From Pseudomonadota bacterium (lineage in GTDB: Bacteria; Pseudomonadota; Gammaproteobacteria; Burkholderiales; Burkholderiaceae_C), in NCBI GenBank assembly GCA_020161775.1, contig JAIUOW010000022.1, forward strand, positions 1 to 64,000: DNA of 64,000 bases, written 5' to 3'. The notes beneath the pieces were generated by a model that was not told the origin of the DNA, ran no database searches, and was given only the letters and a program-made list of their open reading frames with translations. Shown here piece by piece: positions 26,167-34,323 of this stretch (position 1 is its first letter; each line of letters begins with the position of its first letter). The translations under genes and the position numbers were made by a program.

Positions 26167-26196
26167 TTGACATGCATCAAGGTTTTCCCGTAGATT
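26167..26196 (+). promoter_or_regulatory. sigma-70 type promoter of the RND efflux operon
   Basis: TTGACA (26167-26172) and TAGATT (26191-26196) are separated by 18 bases, a near-consensus pair. Transcription would start within the palindrome that follows, about 45-50 bases before the adaptor-protein ATG. Confidence 0.65.
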
Positions 26197-26220
26197 ACTA
26201 ACCGGTCAGTCATTAATGAC
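26197..26220. promoter_or_regulatory. overlapping palindromes, TetR-type operator candidate
   Basis: ACTAACCGGTCAGT (26197-26210) is an imperfect palindrome around ACCGGT, a form typical of TetR/AcrR-family operators of efflux pumps. GTCATTAATGAC (26209-26220) is a perfect 12-bp palindrome overlapping it. Both sit at the predicted transcription start. No tetR-like gene lies beside the pump genes, so the repressor would be encoded elsewhere. Confidence 0.55.
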
Positions 26221-26250
26221 GCTTCTGCATACTTTTCGCTCAGGTTTGCC

Positions 26251-27354
26251 ATGCCTACTTTGTTGTTCCAACGGTCGCACCGGACGGTGCTTTTGACGCT
26301 GGGGGCTGCCCTGGTGCTGGCAGCCTGCTCCCGGACCGCGCCGCCTGCGGAGCCGGTCCGGTCGGTCAAGTTGCTGACCGTGGGCACCAGCGCGTTTGAG
26401 TCAGGCTCCGAGTTTGCAGGCGAGGTCCGCGCGCGCGTGGAGTCGCGCCTGGGCTTTCGGGTGGCGGGCAAGATCGTGCGGCGCCAGGCCGAGCTGGGCC
26501 AGCGCGTGAAAGCCGGCCAGGTGCTCGCCCAGCTGGACGCGCAGGACTACAAGCTGGCCGCTGACGCCGCGCGCGCCCAGGTCGCCGCCGCCCAGACCAA
26601 CCGTGACCTTGCCGCGGCCGACTACAAGCGGTTTGCGGCCCTTAAAGACCAGAACTTCATCAGCGGCGCCGAGCTGGAGCGCCGCGAAGCCACGCTCAAG
26701 GCCGCGCAGGCCCAGCTGGAGCAGGCGCAGGCCCAGCTGGCGGCCCAGGGCAACCAGGCGGGCTATGCGAATCTGGTGGCCGATGTGTCGGGTGTGATCA
26801 CGGCGGTGGAGGCCGAGCCGGGCCAGGTGGTGGCCGCCGGCACGCCGGTGGTGCGCATTGCGCAGGATGGGCCGCGCGACGTGGTGTTTTCGGTGCCCGA
26901 GGACAAGATGGCCGCCATCAAACCCGGCTCCGACGTGGCGGTGCGCCTGTGGGCGGCCAATGCCAGCGTGACCGGCAAGGTGCGCGAAGTGGCTGCCAGC
27001 GCAGACCCGGTCACACGGACCTTTCCGGTCAAGGTGTCCTTGCCCGCTGGTGATGCCGCGGCGCTGGGCGCTACTGCCTACGTGAGCCCGGCGTCTTTGG
27101 GCCATGCGGGCGCCCAGGTCATCAAGCTGCCGACCAGCGCGCTGCGCCAGGAGGGCAAAGCAACGGCCGTGTGGGTGCTGGAGCCAGCCAGCATGACGGT
27201 CAAGTCACAGCCGGTCCAGGTTGCCACGGCCGACGGCAACCAGGCCGTGATTGCCGCAGGGCTGACGCCGGGCATGCAGGTAGTGGTAGCCGGCGTGCAT
27301 GTGCTGCAGCCCGGCCAGAAGGTCAGCATCTACGCGCCGCCGGCCGCCAAGTGA
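26251..27354 (+). CDS. RND efflux periplasmic adaptor (membrane fusion protein)
   Basis: The 367-residue lipoprotein has a type II signal with lipobox LAAC (C26). It follows the adaptor layout: beta-barrel and lipoyl-like half motifs (SRLGFRVAGKIVRRQAELGQ and later VADVSGVITAVEAEPGQVVAAGTPVV), an alpha-hairpin (about 105-175) rich in Ala/Gln, and C-terminal barrel and membrane-proximal domains. It links the inner-membrane RND pump to an outer-membrane channel. No outer-membrane factor gene is adjacent, so a TolC-like protein from elsewhere is needed. It ends 7 bases before the pump gene. Confidence 0.9.
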   Translation: MPTLLFQRSHRTVLLTLGAALVLAACSRTAPPAEPVRSVKLLTVGTSAFESGSEFAGEVRARVESRLGFRVAGKIVRRQAELGQRVKAGQVLAQLDAQDYKLAADAARAQVAAAQTNRDLAAADYKRFAALKDQNFISGAELERREATLKAAQAQLEQAQAQLAAQGNQAGYANLVADVSGVITAVEAEPGQVVAAGTPVVRIAQDGPRDVVFSVPEDKMAAIKPGSDVAVRLWAANASVTGKVREVAASADPVTRTFPVKVSLPAGDAAALGATAYVSPASLGHAGAQVIKLPTSALRQEGKATAVWVLEPASMTVKSQPVQVATADGNQAVIAAGLTPGMQVVVAGVHVLQPGQKVSIYAPPAAK

Positions 27355-27361
27355 GCCTCCC

Positions 27362-30300
27362 ATGACGCAGACCGAACCGAAAGAGGGGTTCAACCTCTCC
27401 AAATGGGCGCTCGACCATCCGGCGCTCACGCGCTACCTGATGGTGGTGCTGATGCTGCTGGGCTTTGCGGCCTATTTCCAGCTGGGGCAGGACGAAGACC
27501 CGCCCTTCACCTTCCGCGCGATGGTGGTGCGCACCTACTGGCCGGGCGCCACGGCGCAGCAGGTGGCCGAGCAGGTCACCGACAAGATCGAACGCACGCT
27601 GCAGGAGGTGCCCTACGCCGACATCATCCGCAGCTACTCCAAGCCGGGGGAGTCGCAGATCATCTTCCAGATCAAGGACTCGTCCAGGGCCGCCGAAGTG
27701 ACCAACGTCTGGTACCAGGTGCGCAAGAAGGTGGGCGACATGCGCTTCACCTTGCCCGCGGGCATCCAGGGGCCTTTCTTCAACGACGAGTTCGGCGACG
27801 TGTACGGCGTGATCTACGCGCTGGAGTCCGACGGCGGCTTCAGCTACGCCGAGCTCAAGACCTTTGCCGACGACGTGCGCCAGCGCTTGCTGCGCGTGCC
27901 GGACGTGGCCAAGGTGGAGCTGTTCGGTGCGCAGGACGAAAAGCTGTTCATCGAAATCTCGCAAAAGCGCCTGGCCCAGCTGGGCCTGGATCTGAACCAG
28001 GTGCTTAGCGCAATGGGCCAGCAAAACGCCGTGGAAAGCGCCGGCGCGGTGCAGACACCACTGGACGTGGTGCAGGTGCGCGTGGGCGGACAGTTCAACG
28101 CGATGGAAGACCTGCGCAACATGCCGGTGCGCGGCAGTTCCGGCAACCAGCTGCGCCTGGGCGATTTTGCCGAGATCAAGCGTGGCTATGTGGACCCGCC
28201 GGCCATCAAGGTGCGCCATCAGGGCAAGGAAGTCATTGCGCTGGGTGTGTCCATGGCCAAGGGGGGTGACATCATCGCCCTGGGCCGGTCGCTGGCCGAG
28301 GGCGTGGCGCGCATCGAAAAGGACCTGCCCGCAGGCGTCCGGCTGGTGCAGGTGCAGGACCAGCCCCGCAACGTGGCAACGTCGGTTAATGAATTTGTCC
28401 GCGTGCTGATCGAGGCCGTGGTGATCGTGCTGGCGGTGAGCTTCATCGCCTTGGGCTTTCACAAGCGGCATGAGCCTGGCCTGCCGCTGTGGCGGCGCTA
28501 TTACATCGACGTGCGCCCGGGTCTGGTGGTGGGCATCACCATTCCGCTGGTGCTCGCGGTGACGTTCCTGGCCATGAACTACTGGGGCATCGGGCTGCAC
28601 AAGATATCGCTGGGCTCGCTGATCATCGCGCTGGGCCTGCTGGTGGACGACGCCATCATTGCGGTGGAGATGATGGTGCGCAAGATGGAAGAGGGCTACG
28701 ACAAGGTGCGCGCCGCCACCTTTGCCTATGAAGTGACGGCCATGCCCATGCTGACGGGCACGCTGATCACCGCGGTGGGTTTCCTGCCGATTGGCCTGGC
28801 CCGCTCGACCGTGGGCGAATACACCTTTGCCATCTTTGCCGTGACGGTGATTGCGCTGGTGCTGAGCTGGCTGGTGTCGGTGTATTTCGTGCCGTACCTG
28901 GGCACGCTGCTGCTCAAGGCCAAGCCGGTCTCGGCCGAACACGAGGAGCATTTCGACACGCCGTTCTACCGCCACTTCCGTCGCGCGGTTGGCTGGTGCG
29001 TCCAACACCGCTGGATCACCATTGGCGCCACGTTGTTGACCTTTGCGCTGGGCATCGTGGGCATGGGCCGCGTGCAGCAGCAGTTCTTCCCGGATTCCAG
29101 CCGCCCCGAAATCATGGTGACCCTGTGGTCGCCCGAAGGCACGGCCTTCGCCGCGTCGGAAGAGGTGGCGCGCCGGGTTGAGCAGAGGCTGATGGCCGAA
29201 CCCGGCGTCAACACGGTCAGCACCTGGGTGGGCTCGGGCGCGCCGCGCTTTTACCTGCCGCTGGACCAGGTGTTTCCGCAGACCAACGTGTCGCAGATGA
29301 TCGTCGTCCCGGCGGACCTGCGCACACGTGAGGCGCTGCGCGTGAAGTTGCCTGCCTTGCTGGCCCGGGAGTTCCCCGAAGTGCGCGGCCGCGTGACGCT
29401 GCTGCCCAACGGACCGCCGGTGCCGTACCCGGTGATGTTCCGGGTGCTGGGGCCCGACCCAGGCGTACTGCGCGAGCAGGCCGACCAGGTGAAGGCAGTG
29501 ATGCGCCAGAGCCCCAACACCCGCGGCGTCCACGACAACTGGAACGAATCAGTAAAGGTGCTGCGCCTGGAGGTGGACCAGGCCAAGGCGCGCGCGCTGG
29601 GTGTGACCAGCCAGTCCATTGCGCAGGCGTCGCGCACCATGCTGGCTGGCACGCCGGTAGGCCAGTTCCGCGAGGGCGACAAGCTCATCGACATCGTGCT
29701 GCGCCAGCCGCTGGATGAGCGCAACGCGATCTCCGACCTGGGCAACGCCTACCTGCCCACGGCGTCTGGCCGCGCGATCCCGTTCACCCAGATTGCCAAA
29801 CCCGTTTTCAACTGGGAGCCGGGCGTGATGTGGCGTGAAGGCCGCAGCTATGCGATCACGGTGCAGTCAGACATCGTCGAAGGCCTGCAGGGCGCCACAG
29901 TGACCCGCGAGTTGCTGCCGCAGCTGCGCGCGCTGGAGGCCAAGTGGCCGCCGGGCTACAAGATCCAGGTGGCCGGCGCGGTGGAGGAAAGCTCCAAGGG
30001 CTCGTCGTCCATCGTGGTGGGGGTGCCCGTCATGCTGTTCCTGACCTTCACGCTGCTGATGCTGCAACTGCACAGCTTCAGCCGCGCCATGCTGGTCTTC
30101 CTGACCGGGCCGCTGGGGATTGCCGGCGTGGCGGGGGCCCTGCTGGTGCTCAACCGCCCGTTTGGCTTTGTGGCGCTGCTGGGTGTGATCGCGCTGATGG
30201 GCATGATCCAGCGCAACTCCGTGATCCTGATCGACCAGATCGAGCAGGACCGCGCGCGGGGCGTGCCGGCCTGGGACGCCATCGTCGAATCAGCCGTGCG

Positions 30301-30517
30301 CCGGCTGCGCCCGATCGTGCTGACCGCGGCGGCGGCGGTGTTGGCCATGATCCCGCTGTCGCGCAGCGTGTTCTGGGGCCCCATGGCCGTGGCCATCATG
30401 GGCGGCCTGATCGTGGCGACCGTCCTCACGCTGCTGGCGCTACCCGCGATGTACGCCGCCTGGTTCCGCGTGAAACGTCCCGGTGATCAGCTCCCCGCAG
30501 CGGGCGCCGCCGGGTAG
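27362..30517 (+). CDS. RND-family efflux pump inner-membrane transporter
   Basis: The 1051-residue protein has the RND plan: helix 1 near the start (TRYLMVVLMLLGFAAYFQLG), a large periplasmic loop, six helices (about 345-560), a second loop and a final helix group. Proton-relay aspartates are in GLLVDDAIIAVEMM in TM4. Sequences such as GQDEDPPFTFRAMVVRTYWPG place it among the heavy-metal/hydrophobe-type pumps of the AcrB/MexF-like AcrD-to-MdtB range; the substrate is not deducible. The chosen ATG (MTQTEPKEGF) follows the adaptor stop by seven bases. Its last 31 bases overlap the end of the convergent GspE-like gene. Confidence 0.92.
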   Translation: MTQTEPKEGFNLSKWALDHPALTRYLMVVLMLLGFAAYFQLGQDEDPPFTFRAMVVRTYWPGATAQQVAEQVTDKIERTLQEVPYADIIRSYSKPGESQIIFQIKDSSRAAEVTNVWYQVRKKVGDMRFTLPAGIQGPFFNDEFGDVYGVIYALESDGGFSYAELKTFADDVRQRLLRVPDVAKVELFGAQDEKLFIEISQKRLAQLGLDLNQVLSAMGQQNAVESAGAVQTPLDVVQVRVGGQFNAMEDLRNMPVRGSSGNQLRLGDFAEIKRGYVDPPAIKVRHQGKEVIALGVSMAKGGDIIALGRSLAEGVARIEKDLPAGVRLVQVQDQPRNVATSVNEFVRVLIEAVVIVLAVSFIALGFHKRHEPGLPLWRRYYIDVRPGLVVGITIPLVLAVTFLAMNYWGIGLHKISLGSLIIALGLLVDDAIIAVEMMVRKMEEGYDKVRAATFAYEVTAMPMLTGTLITAVGFLPIGLARSTVGEYTFAIFAVTVIALVLSWLVSVYFVPYLGTLLLKAKPVSAEHEEHFDTPFYRHFRRAVGWCVQHRWITIGATLLTFALGIVGMGRVQQQFFPDSSRPEIMVTLWSPEGTAFAASEEVARRVEQRLMAEPGVNTVSTWVGSGAPRFYLPLDQVFPQTNVSQMIVVPADLRTREALRVKLPALLAREFPEVRGRVTLLPNGPPVPYPVMFRVLGPDPGVLREQADQVKAVMRQSPNTRGVHDNWNESVKVLRLEVDQAKARALGVTSQSIAQASRTMLAGTPVGQFREGDKLIDIVLRQPLDERNAISDLGNAYLPTASGRAIPFTQIAKPVFNWEPGVMWREGRSYAITVQSDIVEGLQGATVTRELLPQLRALEAKWPPGYKIQVAGAVEESSKGSSSIVVGVPVMLFLTFTLLMLQLHSFSRAMLVFLTGPLGIAGVAGALLVLNRPFGFVALLGVIALMGMIQRNSVILIDQIEQDRARGVPAWDAIVESAVRRLRPIVLTAAAAVLAMIPLSRSVFWGPMAVAIMGGLIVATVLTLLALPAMYAAWFRVKRPGDQLPAAGAAG

Positions 30518-32706
30518 CGGGAGGCTGTCGCCATGGCGATTTCAGCCGACGCGTCGCCTGGCGACGCATAGGCTTGCAGCAGAGGTTGAAGCTGCTGCGC
30601 GAGCTCTTTCGCATTGGACGGCCGGTCGGCCAGCCGGGTGCTGGCCTGCAGCGCCAGGTCGCTCGCGAGCGTCACGTTGTTCAGCCCACCCAAAACGAGT
30701 ATGGGTACCACGGCGCCTGCCAACGTGCTGCGCATTTGCATGAGCAGGCGCGCCCGGTCAGACAGCAGCTTTTCCACATCCACCACCGTCAGGCCGGAAT
30801 CGGTGTGGTGTCGCATGGCGGCCAGCACGCCCTGTTCGTCGGACGCTTCGACGATCCGGCTCCAGCCCAGCTCACGCAGCCAACCCGCGAGCGTGGTGCG
30901 CCAGGCGTCGTCCTTGGCGATCAGGAGGACTTCGCCTTGCAGGTCGTCTTGTGGTGTGCGGACCATGCCCAGCGCTCCTGGCGAGGGCAGGTTTGCCACT
31001 TCGGCGAGCGAGCGCCAGAAATCCGTTCCCATTACCCGCAACACTTCCTGGACGCTGGTCTGGCCCCGTTCGATGCGTTCGAGCGCGCTTTGCGCCAGCA
31101 GGCGCATGCCCTGTCCGGCGACGTGCTTGCGCAACTCGCTCAACGGGGCCCCGTGGTCCAGCAGGTGCGCGACCTCAGGTGTCACGGTCAACACCTGCAT
31201 CACGCTGCGCCGGCCCCTGTAGCCGGTTCCGTGGCACACCGCGCAACCGACCGCACGACGGCTGGTGGTGAGTCCGGCATGTTGCATGAGCCACCCCTCC
31301 GCTGGCGTCCAGGGCGCCGCCGCAGGCGCCGCGCATGCGTTGCACAGCGTGCGTATCAGCCGCTGCGACACCACACCGCGAACAGCTTCACCCACCAGAT
31401 CGCTGTTGACGCCGAGCTCGCGCAGGCGTGGCAATACGCTGACCGCGTCGTTGGCATGAACGGAGGCGAAGACCAGGTGGCCGGTGATGGCAGCCTGCAT
31501 GGCGATGGACGCCGTTTCCGTGTCGCGGATTTCGCCGATGAGCACGATGTCAGGGTCCTGCCGGACCACCGAACGAAGTGCGTTGGCAAAGTCGAGGCCG
31601 CTCTTGGCGTTCACTTCGGTTTGGGCCAGCCTTGGCATCCGGATTTCGACCGGGTCTTCCACTGTCACGATGCTCACGTCGCTGGTGTTTTTCTCATTCA
31701 GCACGGCATACAGGGTGGTTGTCTTGCCGGAACCCGTGGGGCCCGCCACGATCACCAGCCCCATGCTGGCTTCGACCAGGTTCTGCAACTGCCCGAGTTC
31801 GGTTTCGGTGAGATCAAGGTCCGCGAGCGTGAGCGGGCGGTGCCCGCCCAGCAGCCGGATCACGAGCTTCTCACCGCCGATCACCGGAAGCGTCGAAATG
31901 CGCATGTCGAGGGTGCGATCCGGGGCGACTGCCCGCGCGTGGGCGTCCTGTGGATGCAGCCGGTCGGTCGGGTTCATGCCTGACACCGCCTTCACCCGGC
32001 CGATGAGCCGGCGCATGACGGCAGCAGGCAGCCGCCCGGCGTTGTGCAGCAGGCCGTCCAGGCGCATGCGGACGATGCCGCCGTCACCCAGCGGCTGCAC
32101 GTGGATGTCGCTGGCGCCCTGTTCGATGGCGTGGCGCAGCATCACGTTGCACAGGGTGATGATCGCGCTGTCGCCGGGATGGTCTTCGAGGTGGAATTCG
32201 CTCGGTGCTTCCTCGTGGGGCGGCGGCTGCGGATCGGCTTCAGCGGTACCTGGTGTTGAGCCGCGCATTCCGATGCCGTCGTAGTGGGCACGCAACTGCG
32301 CAGGCGGTGCGATCGTGAGCACCACCGCGACGCCGAAGAGGAAGCTAACGCGCTCGACAAGGCCTTCGGCGGTGGGGTTGGCGACCGCAACAACGACATG
32401 CTCGTCACCGCGCCGCAGCGGCACGGCCAGGTAGCGGCGCATCCATGGGGAGCGCAGGTGGACCGCCATTTCGGCGGGCACATCGTCTGGCAGCGGTTCG
32501 CAGTGCAACCCGAACTGGCGGGCGATCTCCTGGGCGAGCTCCCATTCGGTCCAGCCGCAGAAGCCCGCCACCAGATCCCAGGCCCGCTCGAGATTCGGAG
32601 GCAGCTGCGGTGGCGCGACTGCGTCGGGCCTCGCGTGCTGCAGGACCTGTTCGAGCCAGGCGGTCGACGTCCCCGGGTCGGATGGAGGTTGCGCTTTGGC
32701 TTTCAT
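30487..32706 (-). CDS. GspE/PilB-type secretion ATPase fused to a degenerate receiver domain
   Basis: The 739-residue protein combines an N-terminal MshEN-like domain (about 40-140), a T2SSE ATPase (about 175-560) with Walker A GPTGSGKT (322-329), DPDIVLIGEIRD (384-395), the zinc-binding cysteines C455/C458 and C488/C491, and a C-terminal receiver-like domain (about 591-712). The latter keeps an acidic pair (D599/D600) and a possible phosphoacceptor D643, but the conserved Thr and Lys are replaced (VLGG and ADRP). It powers pilus/pseudopilus assembly in type II or IV systems. The tail domain is unusual. The start overlaps the stop of the upstream decayed gene (ATGA). Confidence 0.88.
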   Translation of the reverse strand: MKAKAQPPSDPGTSTAWLEQVLQHARPDAVAPPQLPPNLERAWDLVAGFCGWTEWELAQEIARQFGLHCEPLPDDVPAEMAVHLRSPWMRRYLAVPLRRGDEHVVVAVANPTAEGLVERVSFLFGVAVVLTIAPPAQLRAHYDGIGMRGSTPGTAEADPQPPPHEEAPSEFHLEDHPGDSAIITLCNVMLRHAIEQGASDIHVQPLGDGGIVRMRLDGLLHNAGRLPAAVMRRLIGRVKAVSGMNPTDRLHPQDAHARAVAPDRTLDMRISTLPVIGGEKLVIRLLGGHRPLTLADLDLTETELGQLQNLVEASMGLVIVAGPTGSGKTTTLYAVLNEKNTSDVSIVTVEDPVEIRMPRLAQTEVNAKSGLDFANALRSVVRQDPDIVLIGEIRDTETASIAMQAAITGHLVFASVHANDAVSVLPRLRELGVNSDLVGEAVRGVVSQRLIRTLCNACAAPAAAPWTPAEGWLMQHAGLTTSRRAVGCAVCHGTGYRGRRSVMQVLTVTPEVAHLLDHGAPLSELRKHVAGQGMRLLAQSALERIERGQTSVQEVLRVMGTDFWRSLAEVANLPSPGALGMVRTPQDDLQGEVLLIAKDDAWRTTLAGWLRELGWSRIVEASDEQGVLAAMRHHTDSGLTVVDVEKLLSDRARLLMQMRSTLAGAVVPILVLGGLNNVTLASDLALQASTRLADRPSNAKELAQQLQPLLQAYASPGDASAEIAMATASRYPAAPAAGS

Positions 32707-33129
32707 GGTTTCTTCACCTTGACAAGCTGCCCATCGCTCAGGCGCACGGACGCTTCATAACCGTCTTGCGTGCGGCGATAGCCCACCTCGACCTGAATCG
32801 GCAGCACGGCGTTGAGGTCCTCCGGGTATTCGCCATGCACGCGCAGATGCTGTTCTCGCGAACTGTTGATCAGCGCCAGCAGCGCACGGCGGCCGCTGTC
32901 CAGCTCCGCAGGCGAGGGCGGGGGGGGCCTGCGTCAGGTGTTGAACGGAAATCCCCGCCACCGCCGCCAACAGCAGCAGGGCGGCCGTCCACGCGCCGTG
33001 CTTCCACCCGGCGTGGTAAGCGGTTGCCCGTGCTGCGTGCTCCTGCGGCGGTGTTTCTTTCTCCGCGCGAGTCACCAGGGCCGCCCACTGCGGCGGCGGC
33101 TTTGGAGGCACGTTTTCCTCGGGCTTCAT
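32703..33129 (-). pseudogene. frameshifted single-helix protein of the pilin/GspE mini-operon
   Basis: The N-terminal frame (MKPEENVPPKPPPQWAALVT onward) includes one membrane helix (about 48-64, AWTAALLLLAAVAGIS) and reads out of frame after a run of eight G on the plus strand (32930-32937). In the next frame the sequence continues sensibly (PSPAELDSGRRALLALINSS to LSDGQLVKVKKP) and stops in an ATGA overlap with the GspE-like gene. Seven bases in the tract instead of eight would restore one 141-residue protein. The fold resembles small T2SS/pilus assembly proteins, without a sure family. Mutation, slippage or a sequencing error could each explain it. Confidence 0.75.
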
Positions 33130-34047
33130 GGCTTGCTTCCGGGCATGGGCAAACGTATGGTGGCGAGCTTGCCGTCCCAGGGCACGGACGGAGTGCCCGG
33201 CGGGTTGTAGTCAATGCCCAGGACTTCCAGCCGGCAAGCCGTGACCACCTCACCATTTGACGGGCTGGCGCTCAAACGGTCCATCCGCAAGGAGATGACG
33301 CCGTTCACGATCTTGCCCTTGACGTTCTTGCTGCGGGTGATCGCTTCGCCATTTCGGGTTGTGACCTCCATGACGGTCCTCACACGCATGCTGCCCTTCA
33401 CGTTTTGCAAGGGCAAGGCGTCGGTGCCGTAAACGTAGAGCTTTGCCAGGCAGGACCATGTGTTCCGGGGCCCCGCAATGGCCTGCCCGTCCCAGCGCGT
33501 CTGCGCCTGTGGTGGGGGCGGGCCGGATGGGGGTGATGTGGAGCCTGGCTTCGCCGCGTCGACCGGGGCGCTGAGGGGGAAGGCCAGTTGCCCCTCACCC
33601 AGCCAGAGCTTGTCGCCCGGACCGAAAGGCAGAGCCTGGCGCACTCGGCCAGCCGCGAACTGGTGGCGCTGCCCGTCAAGTCGCCTACCAGGCCATACCG
33701 CTCCTGGTCGGGCGACGATGCAAAAAAACCAGCTGGGGCCCGGATCTGCGTGAGCCGCTCACCGCCTGGCTCGCTGAAGGCACTGTCCGGCACCACGCGC
33801 AGGCCCGGGGGGGCCTTGCCTGGCACTGCTCCTTGTTGCAGTGCCTTGACGCCGGTGGCGTCCTCAATCTGTGGACGGCCGTGGAAATCTGGTCGATTTG
33901 CGTGAGCAACCGGGCAAGCTCGGCCCGCTCCACGTAGCGCAGATAGAGGGGCAGGCTGACGGCGCTCAGCACGGCGACAACGCCAAGCCCAAACACGAGT
34001 TCGAGCAGGGTGAAGCCGTTTGAGGGGAGCGCGCGATTTGAATGCAC
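33126..34047 (-). pseudogene. type IV pilin-like gene broken by two frameshifts
   Basis: The product starts MHSNRALPSNGFTLLELVFG, the prepilin cleavage and methylation site plus the N-terminal helix of type IV pilins/pseudopilins. After ISTAV (near 33870) the reading frame must move by one base to continue as IEDATGVKALQQGAVPGKAP, and again near 33645 (after RLAE) to continue as VRQALPFGPGDKLWLG, ending SVPWDGKLATIRLPMPGSKP. Both shifts look like single missing bases outside homopolymers. Joined, they give about 307 residues. A proline-rich linker lies around SPPSGPPPPQAQ. The stop overlaps the next gene by ATGA. Confidence 0.75.
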
Positions 34048-34133
34048 GGTCGTCGGGAGCCTCCTGATTTTTCCGGAGTATGCGCGCTTGGCGCCTACGC
34101 GGGCAAACCGCGGCTGCGGCCCGTCACGGCAGC

Positions 34134-34139
34134 TATAAT
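34134..34139 (+). promoter_or_regulatory. -10 element upstream of tRNA-Leu and tig
   Basis: A perfect TATAAT lies 71 bases before the tRNA; the matching -35 region (near 34111) is poor. The gap between the pilin start and the tRNA otherwise holds a GC-rich region with no recognisable feature. Confidence 0.5.
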
Positions 34140-34210
34140 CGCGGGCTGACCGGATTCAAGCGGGTCGTCGGGTTCGTCCCGGCCACCCGCTTTTCCCTTT
34201 TCCAGTGACC

Positions 34211-34297
34211 GCGCGGGTGGCGAAATTGGTAGACGCACCAGGTTTAGGTCCTGACGCCAGCAATGGTGTGGGGGTTCGAGTCCCCCCCCGCGCACCA
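34211..34297 (+). tRNA. tRNA-Leu (UAG)
   Basis: The 87-base gene has acceptor GCGCGGG pairing with CCCGCGC, encoded CCA, a T-loop GTTCGAGTC, a long variable arm and the anticodon TAG in loop TTTAGGT. It decodes CUA/CUG-type leucine codons. It lies just upstream of tig, 26 bases before its ATG. Confidence 0.95.
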
Positions 34298-34323
34298 CCG
34301 CAATTGACCCAAGAGAGAAGACC

